This document shows, in pieces, positions 7,903 to 16,876 of a DNA stretch of 64,000 bases (positions are counted from its first letter, which is position 1; every line of letters starts with the position of its first letter). The notes beneath the pieces were generated by a model, which was given only the letters and a program-made list of their open reading frames with translations, was not told the DNA's origin and did not search any database. Source of the DNA: Palleronia rufa. GTDB lineage: Bacteria > Pseudomonadota > Alphaproteobacteria > Rhodobacterales > Rhodobacteraceae. Made by a program: the position numbers and the translations under genes. The stretch is from NCBI RefSeq assembly GCF_000743715.1, contig NZ_JQEY01000007.1:1-64000 (forward strand). Reading direction: 5' to 3'.

Positions 7903-8611
7903 CGCGGGCGACGCAGAGCGAAGACCGGCGGGGAGGCCGGTGTCGTGGCGGGGTATGGTTCCGGCGCGGGGTCAAGGCGCCCGGCGCGGCCGACCGGGTG
8001 GCGCCCAGCGCATCGGTGCCGCGGCAGGCGCGATGGGATTGGCCGACGGTGCCGCGGGACGATGCGAGGCGGCGAAGATTCGGCCGCCCGCTCGGGAAGC
8101 GGACGAGGCGCCCGGTGTGTCGCATCGACCACATCCACAGGTGATCCCGAGGGATAGAAAGACCCCGGCGCGAAAAAGGCCGCCATGTGCCGCGCCCTCC
8201 ACGCCCGCGGGCCGGATTTTCGGGGGCGGTCATTCGCGGACCCGGACCGGACGCTAGGCCCGCTGCGATACGTTGGTCTGGCCGGATGTTCCCGTGCGCG
8301 TCCGACTTCCTCGGTGGCTGCGGATCGTTTCGGCACCGGGCGCGACGCGGCCCGAGATGCCGGAGGGCCGCCCGGAGCAACTCTTTCCGCCGTTCCCTCG
8401 CGCCATCCGGGACAGCGGACGGCGGCCCGGCGCGCCACTTGCCCGACTCGCCGGCAGCAGGAACCTGGCCGTCTTGGATGGCGGGGGCGAAACCGGAGCC
8501 GTTCCGGAAGCCCGAAATCGAACTGAACGGCTTCTACCCCTGCGTCGGCCGGACGACCATGTTCGCGTGGACCGCCTGTGCGAAGAGGCGCCGGATCCCG
8601 GCGATCTCCTC
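7903..8611. other. 709-bp gene-free stretch
   Basis: No recognisable gene or RNA. The open frames (for example minus 7847-8380 and plus 7886-8257) are arginine- and alanine-rich shadows typical of GC-rich noncoding DNA and match no family I know. It separates the hydrolase from the 3' end of purD, so the two flanking genes converge here. Confidence 0.5.
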
Positions 8612-9877
8612 CTAGGACAGCGCCCGCCAGCCGATGTCCCGGCGAAAGACACCTTCCGGCCAGTCCACGGCGTCGGCCATGGCATAGACCCGCTCGCGCG
8701 CCTGGCGCAGGTCGTCCCCGCGCGCGGTGACCGACAGCACCCGACCGCCGGTGGCCAGCAACCGGCCTTCGGACAGGGCGGTGCCGGCGTGAAAGACCAC
8801 TTGGCCGGAGGTGGCGGTCAGCTGCTCCAGGCCGCGGATCTCTGTTCCCCGGACCGGCTCTCCCGGATAGCCCTGTGCCGCCATGACCACGCACATGGCA
8901 TGGTCGTTGGCCCAGTTGACGCGGGCGCCCTCCAGCCGCCCCTCGGCGCAGGCCTGGATCAGGTCCAGCGCCTGGGCGCCGAGGCGGATCATCAGGCACT
9001 GGCACTCCGGATCTCCGAAGCGGGCGTTGAACTCCACCAGGCGGGGCGCGCCGTCCTCGATCATCAGCCCGACATAGAGCACTCCCGAATAGGGCGTGCC
9101 GCGGCGGGCGAGCTCTTCGACACAGGGCCGCACGATCCGGTCCAGCGCGGCGGCGGTCACCTCTTCGGTCATCACCGGAGCGGGGGAGTAGGCGCCCATG
9201 CCGCCGGTGTTGGGGCCGGTGTCCCCTTCTCCGATGCGCTTGTGGTCCTGCGCGGTGCCGATGGGCAGGATCCGGGTGCCGTCCACCAGCACGAAGAACG
9301 ACGCCTCCTCGCCGGTCAGCAGGTCCTCGACCACCACCCGCGCGGCGGCTTCGCCGAATTGGCCGGCGAAGATGTCGTCGATGGCGTCCAGCGCCTGTCC
9401 GACCGTCTCGGCCACGGTGACGCCCTTGCCGGCGGCCAGCCCGTCGGCCTTGACCACGATCGGTGCACCCCGCGCCTCCACATAGGCGCGGGCGGCGGCG
9501 GCATCCGCGAAGCTGGCGTAACCGGCGGTGGGGGCGCTGGCCGCATCGCAGAGCGCCTTGGCGAAGCTCTTGGAGGTCTCCACCATGGCCGCGTCGCGAT
9601 TGGGGCCGAAAACGGCGATCCCGGCGTCCCGGAGCGTGTCCGCGACACCGGCGGCCAGCGGCGCCTCCGGTCCGACGATCACCAGATCCACCGCGTTCTG
9701 CGAGGCGAACTCCGCCACCGCGGCGCCGTCCTCGGTGTCGATCCGCGCGGTTTCGGCGATGCCCGCGATCCCGGCATTTCCGGGGGCCACGATCAGCCGG
9801 TCGCATTTCGGGTTCTGCAGGACCGCCCAGGCCAGCGCATGCTCGCGCCCGCCGCCGCCGAGAATCAGGATGTTCAT
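8612..9877 (-). CDS. purD: Phosphoribosylamine-glycine ligase (GAR synthetase)
   Basis: 421 residues, the normal length. Catalyses the second step of purine synthesis, ATP-dependent ligation of glycine to phosphoribosylamine. The start [17 protein letters not shown] gives the N-terminal Rossmann domain. The ATP-grasp core shows [13 protein letters not shown], the GEEASFF segment, and the metal/ATP site [10 protein letters not shown]. The C-terminus RDIGWRALS closes the family motif. ATG at 9877. Divergent from xseA with 108 bp between them. Confidence 0.97.
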   Translation of the reverse strand: MNILILGGGGREHALAWAVLQNPKCDRLIVAPGNAGIAGIAETARIDTEDGAAVAEFASQNAVDLVIVGPEAPLAAGVADTLRDAGIAVFGPNRDAAMVETSKSFAKALCDAASAPTAGYASFADAAAARAYVEARGAPIVVKADGLAAGKGVTVAETVGQALDAIDDIFAGQFGEAAARVVVEDLLTGEEASFFVLVDGTRILPIGTAQDHKRIGEGDTGPNTGGMGAYSPAPVMTEEVTAAALDRIVRPCVEELARRGTPYSGVLYVGLMIEDGAPRLVEFNARFGDPECQCLMIRLGAQALDLIQACAEGRLEGARVNWANDHAMCVVMAAQGYPGEPVRGTEIRGLEQLTATSGQVVFHAGTALSEGRLLATGGRVLSVTARGDDLRQARERVYAMADAVDWPEGVFRRDIGWRALS

Positions 9878-9985
9878 GGGCGCGCCCCCAGTCTCTTTTT
9901 CGCGGTCCGGGTTAGCGGGGCGCGGGGCGATTGTGAAGCCGCGCGGGCCTTCCGCCCGTCCGCCGCGCGCGCTAGGGTCCGGTCC

Positions 9986-11551
9986 ATGGACATGTTCGAC
10001 GACCCGCCCGGCCCCGACGACAATTCCGATGGCAACGCCCATGATTACACGGTGTCGGAGATCTCCGGCGCGGTGAAACGGGTGCTGGAGGACGAATTCG
10101 GCCGGGTTCGCGTGCGCGGTGAGGTGGGCCGGGTGTTCCAGGCCCGCTCCGGGCATCTCTATTTCGACGTCAAGGACGACCGGAACGTGCTCGCGTCCGT
10201 GGTGTGGAAGGGACAGATCCCCGGCCTCACCCAGCGCCCCGAGGAGGGACTGGAGGTCATCGCCACCGGGCGGCTGACCACCTTCGGATCGCAATCGAAG
10301 TACCAGCTCACGGTCGAGGACGTGCGCCCCGCGGGCGTCGGCGCGCTGATGGCGATGCTGGAAAAGCGCAAGGCCGCGCTTGAGGCCGAAGGGCTGTTCG
10401 CGGCCGAGCGCAAGCGCCCGCTGCCCTACCTGCCGGACGTGATCGGCGTGGTCACATCGCCCTCCGGTGCGGTGATCCGCGACATCCTGCACCGCCTGCG
10501 GGACCGGTTCCCGCGTCATGTCCTGGTCTGGCCGGTGGCCGTCCAGGGCCGGGACTGCGCCGCGCAGGTGGCCGCGGCGATCCGCGGATTCAACGAAATA
10601 GCGCCAGGCGGTCCGGTGCCGCGCCCCGACCTGCTCATCGTGGCGCGCGGCGGCGGTTCGATCGAGGATCTGTGGGGATTCAACGAAGAGATCGTTGCCC
10701 GCGCGGCGGCGGACAGCGCGATCCCGCTGATTTCGGCCGTCGGTCATGAGACCGACACCACGCTGATCGACTACGTCTCCGACCGCCGGGCGCCGACGCC
10801 CACCGCAGCGGCCGAACTGGCGGTCCCGGTGCGTGCCGAGCTTTCGGCCTGGCTGGACGGGCAGGCCGAGCGGCTCGCGGCGACGCTGGTCCGCGCGGTC
10901 GCGCTCCGCCGGCAGCGGCTCGCCGATCTGGCGCGGGCCCTGCCGCGGCCCGATACGTTGACCGCGGCGGCACGGCAGCGCCTGGACTGGGTGGATCTGC
11001 GGCTGCCCCAGGCGCTTGGCACCGGCCTGACGGCGCGGCGGGCCTATCTGGCAGAGCTGGCCGCCGGCCTCCGGCCCGCCGCGCTGCGCGACCGGGTCGC
11101 CGCCGCGCGCGAGGCCGCCGCCCGGCTGGGCGCGCGGCTCCTCCCCGAGACGCGCCGCGGGATCGAGCAGCGGCGCGGCGCGCTGGCCGCCCTGTCGGCC
11201 CGGCTGACCCCGCGGCCCATCGCACGGGACGCATTTCGCGCGCATCGCGACCTCGACGCCACCGCCGCGCGCCTCGACCGCGCCTTCGCGGACCGGCTCT
11301 CCCGCGCGCGCACGCGCCTCGATTCGGTGGGCCGGCTCCACGCCAGCCTGGGCTATGTGGAAACCCTGAACCGCGGTTTCGCCCTGGTGCGCGCCGGCGA
11401 TGCGATCGTTACCGATGCGGCCAGCGCCGGCACCTTCCCACGGCTCGAGGTTCAGTTCCGCGACGGAAAAGTTCCCGTCGCCACCGCTGGCGCGCCGCGG
11501 CGCCGGACCCCGCCGCGGTCCGAACCGCCGGAACAGGGCAGCCTGCTCTAG
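9986..11551 (+). CDS. xseA: Exodeoxyribonuclease VII large subunit
   Basis: 521 residues. Single-strand-specific exonuclease subunit acting with XseB in repair and degradation of damaged DNA. The N-terminal OB fold ([17 protein letters not shown] to about residue 110) is followed by the catalytic domain with [17 protein letters not shown], the [20 protein letters not shown] motif and [19 protein letters not shown] long Arg/Ala-rich helical C-terminal half follows. ATG 9986 chosen because it gives the standard start of the OB fold; the frame is open far upstream but antisense to purD. xseB is not in the window. Confidence 0.96.
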   Translation: MDMFDDPPGPDDNSDGNAHDYTVSEISGAVKRVLEDEFGRVRVRGEVGRVFQARSGHLYFDVKDDRNVLASVVWKGQIPGLTQRPEEGLEVIATGRLTTFGSQSKYQLTVEDVRPAGVGALMAMLEKRKAALEAEGLFAAERKRPLPYLPDVIGVVTSPSGAVIRDILHRLRDRFPRHVLVWPVAVQGRDCAAQVAAAIRGFNEIAPGGPVPRPDLLIVARGGGSIEDLWGFNEEIVARAAADSAIPLISAVGHETDTTLIDYVSDRRAPTPTAAAELAVPVRAELSAWLDGQAERLAATLVRAVALRRQRLADLARALPRPDTLTAAARQRLDWVDLRLPQALGTGLTARRAYLAELAAGLRPAALRDRVAAAREAAARLGARLLPETRRGIEQRRGALAALSARLTPRPIARDAFRAHRDLDATAARLDRAFADRLSRARTRLDSVGRLHASLGYVETLNRGFALVRAGDAIVTDAASAGTFPRLEVQFRDGKVPVATAGAPRRRTPPRSEPPEQGSLL

Positions 11552-11569
11552 CGCGCCGCCCCTTCATCT

Positions 11570-11610
11570 TTCCAAAAATATCCCGGGGTTCGGGGCAGCG
11601 CCCCGAACGG
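11570..11610 (-). terminator. Hairpin plus TATTTTTGGAAAGATGAAG tail
   Basis: Read on the minus strand, TTCGGGGC-loop-GCCCCGAA is followed by CCCCGGGATATTTTTGGAAAG and further T-containing sequence. This serves the minus-strand gene ending at 11780. From memory, a GC stem followed by ATTTTTGGAAAGATGAA is a very common 3' element in Rhodobacterales. The tandem array begins in one stem arm. Confidence 0.6.
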
Positions 11611-11779
11611 GCAGCGCCCCGAACGGGCAGCGCCCCGAACGGGCAGCGCCCCGAACGGGCAGCGCCCCGAACGGGCAGCGCCCCGAACGGGCAGCGCCCC
11701 GAACGGGCAGCGCCCCGAACGGGCAGCGCCCCGAACGGGCAGCGCCCCGAACGGGCAGCGCCCCGAACGGGCAGCGCCC
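11595..11779. repeat. Tandem array: 11 identical copies of a 16-bp unit plus a partial
   Basis: The unit GCAGCGCCCCGAACGG repeats without a mismatch from 11595 to 11770 (11 complete copies), followed by a partial twelfth copy GCAGCGCCC. Each unit is one arm of the adjacent terminator hairpin plus its loop, so the array looks like slippage amplification of that arm. It lies at the 3' junction of two convergent genes, xseA (ends 11551) and the exported-protein gene (ends 11780). Any unit pairs with the single complementary arm at about 11589-11595. The long ORFs across it on both strands come from the repeat and are not genes. Confidence 0.95.
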
Positions 11780-12373
11780 TCAGACGCCGACCCGCGGGCC
11801 GGGGCAGAGCAGCGGCGCGTCGCTGATGCGGGTCTCGTAGAGCGCGCGGTCGGGCGCTTCCCCGTCATCGACGACGGTGGCGCTCAGCCCATCGCCGTTC
11901 CGGAAGAACAGCCAGCATTGCGGGCCGAGCCCGTCCTCATAGACGAAGCAGATCGCCGGACCTTCCGGATACCAGCGCCCGTCGTGGCAGTCGTCGCCCA
12001 GCGCAGCCCAGCGAACACGACGGTCTTCGAAATGCTGCTCGATGCCGTAGGGCGCCCCGTCAACCGAATAGACCAGGGTGCGATCCCGCGTATAGGCGTC
12101 GAACTCCTCTGCGGTGATCGGCGTCTGGGCAAGCGCCGGAGCCGCCAGGCCCGCCAACCCGGCCGCAAGATACCCGCGCAGAACCCGCCCGCCGCCCGTT
12201 CTGCGCAGGAGTGCCGTGCCCGCGGCACCGAGCGACAGCAGACGTTGTCGCGGTGACGGCGCATCCGCCAGGACCGTCCCCGCGCGACGAGGGGCCGGCG
12301 CGTTTCTGCCCGGGGTGACCCCTGGGAAAAGGAGAGCCAGAGCGGCCAGCGCCCCGCCGAGAATGACGGCCAT
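11780..12373 (-). CDS. Conserved exported or membrane-anchored protein of unknown function
   Basis: 197 residues, ATG 12373 preceded by GGGAGGGAC. The first 20 residues are hydrophobic (AVILGGALAALALLF). A second signal-like stretch ending AAPALAQ (about residues 65-83) precedes the conserved part, which has ITAEEFDAYTRDRTLVY, a DDCHDGRWYP segment, ICFVYEDG and CWLFF, with four cysteines that could form disulfides. I recall similar small periplasmic proteins in Rhodobacteraceae without an assigned role. The second hydrophobic stretch may be the real signal peptide, with the first part an extended N-terminus. The tandem-repeat array abuts its stop codon. Confidence 0.75.
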   Translation of the reverse strand: MAVILGGALAALALLFPGVTPGRNAPAPRRAGTVLADAPSPRQRLLSLGAAGTALLRRTGGGRVLRGYLAAGLAGLAAPALAQTPITAEEFDAYTRDRTLVYSVDGAPYGIEQHFEDRRVRWAALGDDCHDGRWYPEGPAICFVYEDGLGPQCWLFFRNGDGLSATVVDDGEAPDRALYETRISDAPLLCPGPRVGV

Positions 12374-12497
12374 GTGTCCCTCCCGGACCGCAATACGTAC
12401 AATTGCAGGAAACCATGGTCAGCCGGCAATACAAGCGCCGCCTTTCACACCGGGCGATTTCGGCCTATCTGGGCGGAGACCGATGCGCGGAAAACCC

Positions 12498-13664
12498 ATG
12501 TCCTTTTTCGACAAGCTGAAAACGAAGCTCTTCAAGTCGTCCTCGAAACTCGACGAGGGGCTCGATGCAATCGTGGAGGAGGGCGGCGCGGTTGCGCCCG
12601 CCGATGCACCCGAGACCGCGCCGGCACCGATCTCCGAACCGGCTCTGCCCCCCGAACCGGCGCCTTCCCCAGACCCCGCTGCGCCCCCCGCTGCCGCGCC
12701 CGCGCGACCGGATCCCGCCGGCCCGCCGCCGGAGTCCGCTCCGGACCCGTCCCCGATGCCCGATGCGCCGCGACAGGGCGGGATGGTGGGCCGGCTCTTC
12801 GGGCGCCGCGCGGCAGAGGCGCCTGCACTGCGCCGTCCCCTGGACGACGAGATGCTGGAAAGTCTGGAGGATCTGCTGATCACCGCCGACATGGGCGTGG
12901 ACACCTCCGCCCGGGTCACCGCCAACATGGCCGAGGGACGTTTCGGCCGCCGCATGTCCAGCCGCGAGATCAAGGAACTTCTGGCCCGGGAGATCGCGCG
13001 GATCATGGAACCCGTGGCGCGTCCGCTGCCGGTCTACGCCAAGACGCCCCAGGTGGTGCTGGTGGTCGGCGTGAACGGGTCGGGCAAGACCACGACCATC
13101 GGCAAGCTCGCCAGCCAGTTCCGCGCCGCGGGCAAGTCGGTGGTGATCGCGGCGGGCGACACGTTCCGCGCCGCGGCGGTGGAGCAGCTCCAGGTCTGGG
13201 GCGACCGCGCGGGCGTTCCGGTAATGACCGCGCCCCAGGGATCGGACCCGGCCAGCCTGGCATTCGACGCCATGGCGCGTGCCGAGAGGGACGGCGCCGA
13301 CCTGCTGCTGATCGACACCGCCGGGCGGCTTCAGAACCGTGCCGACCTGATGGAAGAGCTGGCCAAGATCGTGCGCGTCATCCGCAAGAAGGACCCGGAG
13401 GCGCCGCACAACACTGTCTTGGTGCTGGACGCGACCACCGGGCAGAACGCCTTGAGCCAGGTAGAGATTTTCCAGAAGCTTGCGGATGTGACCGGACTGG
13501 TGATGACCAAGCTTGACGGGACCGCCCGGGGCGGCGTTCTGGTGGCCCTGGCCGACCGGTTCGGGCTGCCGATCCACGCCATCGGCGTGGGCGAGCAGAT
13601 CGACGACCTTGCGCCATTCGACCCCGAAGAGTTCGCGGCGGCGCTGACCGGGCTCGATGCCTGA
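12498..13664 (+). CDS. ftsY: Signal recognition particle receptor FtsY
   Basis: 388 residues from ATG 12498 (MSFFDKLK); an in-frame ATG 15 bp earlier (12483), just after GGCGGAG, is an alternative. SRP receptor GTPase that docks ribosome-nascent-chain complexes at the membrane. It has an N-terminal basic helix, a 75-residue Pro/Ala/acidic linker (residues 30-105), the N domain from about 115, then the G domain: [15 protein letters not shown] (G1), [11 protein letters not shown] (G2), [16 protein letters not shown] (G3), [10 protein letters not shown] (G4) and [12 protein letters not shown]. Complete. Followed convergently by an MgtC-like gene. Confidence 0.97.
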   Translation: MSFFDKLKTKLFKSSSKLDEGLDAIVEEGGAVAPADAPETAPAPISEPALPPEPAPSPDPAAPPAAAPARPDPAGPPPESAPDPSPMPDAPRQGGMVGRLFGRRAAEAPALRRPLDDEMLESLEDLLITADMGVDTSARVTANMAEGRFGRRMSSREIKELLAREIARIMEPVARPLPVYAKTPQVVLVVGVNGSGKTTTIGKLASQFRAAGKSVVIAAGDTFRAAAVEQLQVWGDRAGVPVMTAPQGSDPASLAFDAMARAERDGADLLLIDTAGRLQNRADLMEELAKIVRVIRKKDPEAPHNTVLVLDATTGQNALSQVEIFQKLADVTGLVMTKLDGTARGGVLVALADRFGLPIHAIGVGEQIDDLAPFDPEEFAAALTGLDA

Positions 13665-14162
13665 TCAGTCTTTGCGCCCGTTGTCGGTCCCGAACATCTT
13701 CTCGACCGCGCCGAAGAGGGCAATCACCACAAGCGTGAGCACGGTCGCCATCGCGGCCAGGGCGATCTGTCCCGCGCCGCTGGCAAGCCCGATCGCGCCG
13801 GCCAGCCACAGCGATGTCCCGGTCGTGATGTTGCGGACCCGCCCGCCCGAGGTGAAGATCAGCCCGGCTGCCAGAAACGCGACGCCGGCGGTGACGGCCT
13901 CGATCAGCCGGATCGGATCGGCGCGCTTGGCCTGTTCGCCGCCGAAATCGAGCTGCGCCAGCTCCAGCCCGACCAGTGTGAAGAGGCAGGCGGCAATGCT
14001 GACCAGCATATGCGTGCGCAATCCCGCCGGCTTGGCGTGGGTCTCGCGCTCGAAACCGATGACTCCGCCCAGTACGAGAGCCGCGAGCATCCGCAGGAAG
14101 GCGACCCCGGCCGGAACCGCGCTGAACGACGTGACGAAATCGGGAAACAGCGGACCGGTCAT
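13665..14162 (-). CDS. MgtC/SapB-family membrane protein
   Basis: 165 residues with four or five predicted hydrophobic helices. The family signature is visible as LRMLAALVLGGVIGFERE, with charged residues inside helix 1, then AGLRTHMLVSIAACLF and a GAVTAGVAFLAAG-type segment followed by RVRNITTGTSLWLAGAIGLASGAG. MgtC proteins are linked to growth under low magnesium and, in pathogens, to intracellular survival; here the role is unknown. The C-terminal soluble domain of MgtC proper is absent, so this is the short SapB/YhiD form. Its stop abuts ftsY, 3' to 3'. Confidence 0.88.
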   Translation of the reverse strand: MTGPLFPDFVTSFSAVPAGVAFLRMLAALVLGGVIGFERETHAKPAGLRTHMLVSIAACLFTLVGLELAQLDFGGEQAKRADPIRLIEAVTAGVAFLAAGLIFTSGGRVRNITTGTSLWLAGAIGLASGAGQIALAAMATVLTLVVIALFGAVEKMFGTDNGRKD

Positions 14163-14228
14163 CGGCGTTTTCCTCTCCCTCCGGGAACCCAACATCCAGC
14201 GCCGCGCCGCGTTCCCGGGACGGGTCGC

Positions 14229-15134
14229 ATGGCAGAGCTGATCCTTTCGCTGGAAGGGACGGCCCAGGGCCGGACGCTGGCGCTGATCCTGGCGCTGACG
14301 GCGGCGGTGCTTCACGCGATCTTCGGTGCCTTGCAGAAGGGGCGGCACGACCCCTGGATCAGCCGCATGGCCATCGATAGCGCCTACGGGATCATCGCCC
14401 TGCCTATCGCGCTTTTCGTGGTTCCCTGGCCGGAGCCGCACATGTGGCCGATCTTCGCCGGCGCCTTCGCGATCCACCTGAGCTACAAGCTGGCGCAGGG
14501 GTCAACCTACGTCAAAGGCGCCTACACCGTCGTCTACCCGGTGGTGCGCGGGACCGCGCCGCTCTTTGCCGTCATCGGTGCGACCATCGTGTTCGGTGAG
14601 ACCTTCTCGGCCGGGCAGTGGCTGGGGGTGGCGGTGCTGATGTCAGGGATTTTCGGGCTGGCGGTCTACAACTTCGTCTATCTCGACGTGCAGCGCGACA
14701 CGCTGCCCGCGGCCTTGGCCCTGGCGGTCCTGACCGGCGGCCTGGTGGCCCTCTACACGACCTGGGACGCCTACGGCATCCGGTCGACCGCCAATCCCTT
14801 CACCTTCCTGATGTGGTTCTTCGCCATCGACGGGCTGACCTTTCCGCCGCTGGTCCTGCTGTTCCACCGCCGCGCCGTGGCACGGATCCACGATTGGGGC
14901 GCGCTGGCGCGGCGCGGACTGATCGGCGGGCTTGTGGCCTTCGGCTCCTTCGGGTCGATCATGATGGCCACCCGGCTCGACAAGGTCGGAGAGGCCGCGG
15001 TGCTGCGCGAGACATCGACCGTGTTCGCGGCGCTGATCGGCTGGCTGATGCTGGGTGAGAACGTCGGTCCGCGCAGGCTGGCCCTCATGGCCCTGATCGC
15101 GTTAGGAGCGGTCATCGTGGAATTCAGCGGGTAG
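14229..15134 (+). CDS. EamA/DMT-family transporter
   Basis: 301 residues, about ten hydrophobic helices in two five-helix halves, the EamA (DMT) pattern. The second half ends with the family's conserved sequence (ETSTVFAALIGWLMLGENVG, then a final helix ALMALIALGAVIVEF). Inner-membrane export or import of small metabolites is the usual role; no substrate can be deduced. The start ATG 14229 follows the divergent MgtC-like gene by 66 bp. yciB follows after 8 bp, so they are probably co-transcribed. Confidence 0.85.
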   Translation: MAELILSLEGTAQGRTLALILALTAAVLHAIFGALQKGRHDPWISRMAIDSAYGIIALPIALFVVPWPEPHMWPIFAGAFAIHLSYKLAQGSTYVKGAYTVVYPVVRGTAPLFAVIGATIVFGETFSAGQWLGVAVLMSGIFGLAVYNFVYLDVQRDTLPAALALAVLTGGLVALYTTWDAYGIRSTANPFTFLMWFFAIDGLTFPPLVLLFHRRAVARIHDWGALARRGLIGGLVAFGSFGSIMMATRLDKVGEAAVLRETSTVFAALIGWLMLGENVGPRRLALMALIALGAVIVEFSG

Positions 15135-15142
15135 CAGCAGGC

Positions 15143-15730
15143 ATGAGTAAATCGACCCTCAAGACCGTTCTGGAACTGGGCCCCATCGCGGCGTTCTTCG
15201 TGGCCTACCTGCTGCTGCGCGACCGGACGTATATGGTGGCGGGAACGGAATATTCGGGCTTCGTGCTCATCACCGCGGGATTCGTACCGCTGCTGGCGCT
15301 GTGCACGTTCCTGCTGTGGCAGCTGACCGGCGAGCTGTCGAAGATGCAGATCGTCACGCTGGTGCTGGTGGTCGTGTTCGGTGCTCTGACGGTCTGGTTC
15401 AACGACGAGCGGTTCTTCAAGATGAAGCCCACCCTCATCTACCTGATCTTCGGTGCGATCCTTGGCGTTGGCCTGCTGCGGGGCAAGAGCTACCTGCGCA
15501 GCGTGATGGGCGATGCCGTTCCCCTTGACGGAACCGGCTGGATGATCCTGACACGCCGGTTCTGCGCGCTCTTTTTCGGGCTGGCGCTGCTCAATGAGGT
15601 CGTCTGGCGCACCATGTCCACGGATGCCTGGGTGAATTTCAAGACCTTCGGGCTGACGGCGGCGATCTTCGTGTTCTTCATCCTTCAGGGGCGGCTGTTC
15701 CGCGAGCACGGGACCGGATCGGACGACTGA
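15143..15730 (+). CDS. yciB: Inner-membrane-spanning protein YciB (septation protein A)
   Basis: 195 residues with five hydrophobic helices. Family landmarks are the N-terminal ELGPIAAFFVAYLL, then MQIVTLVLVVVFGALTVWFND, FKMKPTLIYLIFGAILGVG, the WMILTRRFCALFFGLALLNE segment and a final helix. YciB is associated with envelope integrity and division, interacting with cell-elongation and division proteins in E. coli. It sits 8 bp after the EamA gene. Its last 53 bp overlap the 3' end of the opposite-strand hydrolase gene. Confidence 0.93.
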   Translation: MSKSTLKTVLELGPIAAFFVAYLLLRDRTYMVAGTEYSGFVLITAGFVPLLALCTFLLWQLTGELSKMQIVTLVLVVVFGALTVWFNDERFFKMKPTLIYLIFGAILGVGLLRGKSYLRSVMGDAVPLDGTGWMILTRRFCALFFGLALLNEVVWRTMSTDAWVNFKTFGLTAAIFVFFILQGRLFREHGTGSDD

Positions 15731-16622
15731 TCCCGCGCCCCGGCAGGTGCCGCGCAAGCATCCGCGACCAGCGCGGCTGCGTGGCTGAGGGCACATGGGC
15801 GGCCAGCAGCGGCAGCGGCAGACGGCGCGGGTCGCGCAGCAGATCCCGGTAGAGCGCGAAGACGCCGGGCCGCAGGTAGCACGACCAGTGGCAGACCCGC
15901 GCGGAGGCCGGACCGATCGGATAGCCGAGGCGGTCCAGCCCGTCGCGCGTCGCGTCGTCGTCGATCTGCAGGTCCAGCCAGTTGGACGGCGCGCCCGGCA
16001 GTCCGTCCCCGATGGTGCGGTCGGCAAAGCCGGTCAGCGCCTCGGTCAGGGCGTCGAAAAGGTCGTTCTCGCGGCTGGTGACGTTGACCACCTCGGCCCG
16101 CCGGCCCGCTGGAGAGGCCAGCGCCGCGCGCGCCTCGTGCCGGGGCACGGCACCTGACAGCAGCACGACCCGGCCGATCGCGCCCTCTGGCGCCAGCGCC
16201 AGCGCCCGCAGGCAGACCCGCGCGCCCAGAGAATGGCCGACCAGATGCACCGTGCGACCCCGCGCGGCCAGGGAGGACACCAGCCCCGCCAGTGCCAGGG
16301 CGGCGGCGCCAGACCGGCGCCAGGCCCGCCAGAAGCTCCCCCGCGCGCCCCAGCCGAAACCGATGGCCAGCGGCTCGGCCGCGGCGCCGTCGCCCACGCC
16401 CAGCCGCGCGGGCCAGGAGGCGGCGCGGCGCCCGCGGCGCTGGCTTTCCATGGCGAACAGCGTCCGATGCGGGTCCGTGGCGGCGCCTGCCGGGTCGTAC
16501 TTGTAGCCATGGACCATGGCGATGACCGGGGCCTCGGGCGGCAGTTCCGCGAGCGCCGTTCCCAGCGACCCCGCGACATCCAGCCCGCCGTCCCGCGTCA
16601 CACTCACCGAAAGTAGCGGCAT
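15678..16622 (-). CDS. Alpha/beta-fold hydrolase (DUF900-like)
   Basis: 314 residues. A hydrolase core shows VIAMVHGYKYDP (oxyanion hole), the elbow VHLVGHSLGARVCLRAL with the nucleophile serine, and a NVTSRENDLFDALTE segment. The late part contains CHWSCYLRPGVFALYRDLL, supplying a candidate catalytic histidine. The arrangement resembles the group of hydrolases that act on unknown esters. The basic C-terminal 30 residues overlap yciB in antisense. No signal peptide. Substrate unknown. Confidence 0.75.
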   Translation of the reverse strand: MPLLSVSVTRDGGLDVAGSLGTALAELPPEAPVIAMVHGYKYDPAGAATDPHRTLFAMESQRRGRRAASWPARLGVGDGAAAEPLAIGFGWGARGSFWRAWRRSGAAALALAGLVSSLAARGRTVHLVGHSLGARVCLRALALAPEGAIGRVVLLSGAVPRHEARAALASPAGRRAEVVNVTSRENDLFDALTEALTGFADRTIGDGLPGAPSNWLDLQIDDDATRDGLDRLGYPIGPASARVCHWSCYLRPGVFALYRDLLRDPRRLPLPLLAAHVPSATQPRWSRMLARHLPGRGISRPIRSRARGTAAPEG

Positions 16623-16723
16623 CTCCTGCTCTCCCGGCCGGAGCGGCCCGTGTCTTCTGTCCGGCGTCTATACAGGCGCTACGACGAACGGGTGACGGTG
16701 AGGTAAATGCCCGATGACGGTGC

Positions 16724-16752
16724 TTGACGGTTTCACGCAACGGGCCTACCGC
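16724..16752 (+). promoter_or_regulatory. metZ promoter
   Basis: TTGACG (16724-16729) and TACCGC (16747-16752) with a 17-bp spacer. The predicted start of transcription falls at about 16759, exactly where the riboswitch P1 stem begins. Confidence 0.6.
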
Positions 16753-16756
16753 TCCG

Positions 16757-16813
16757 GTCGTGGCGATTTGTTCACCGGATTGCGGGCCACGTAAAACATT
16801 TCCGCTAAAGAGG
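16757..16813 (+). promoter_or_regulatory. SAM-II riboswitch
   Basis: S-adenosylmethionine-binding leader of the metZ mRNA. P1 is CGTGGC (16759-16764) with GCCACG (16786-16791). The L1 loop contains GATTTG...ACCGGATTGC and is followed by TAAAACATT and the highly conserved CGCTAAAGAGG (16803-16813). GCGG (16782-16785) can pair with CCGC (16802-16805) for the pseudoknot. All conserved blocks of the SAM-II (metA) class are in order. The element is found mainly in alphaproteobacteria before methionine-synthesis genes. Binding of SAM would occlude expression, giving feedback repression. The metZ start is about 60 bp downstream. Confidence 0.93.
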
Positions 16814-16876
16814 TCGGTCGCCGGATGGCGCCCCGACACTTGATCGGTGGGGGCAATGGCGAGAGGACGATACCCC

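Noticed and set aside
8534-8611. 25 sense codons in frame after the purD TAG stop, reading EEIAGIRRLFAQAVHANMV and on to a second TAG
   Set aside because: Protein-like but short; purD already ends with its normal C-terminus, and no readthrough signal or start site is visible. Most likely chance.
7494-9806. A 770-codon minus-strand frame over purD and the preceding hydrolase
   Set aside because: Out-of-frame reading of purD, Arg/Gly-rich, antisense to the hydrolase gene; no domain.
11595-11779. CRISPR array
   Set aside because: The repeats are directly adjacent with no spacers, the unit is 16 bp, and no cas genes are in the window.
11400-11868. Two opposite ORFs through the 16-bp array, encoding a 16-residue peptide repeat
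   Set aside because: A 16-bp repeat without stops gives open frames on both strands automatically. Each ORF also uses the out-of-frame end of a neighbouring gene.
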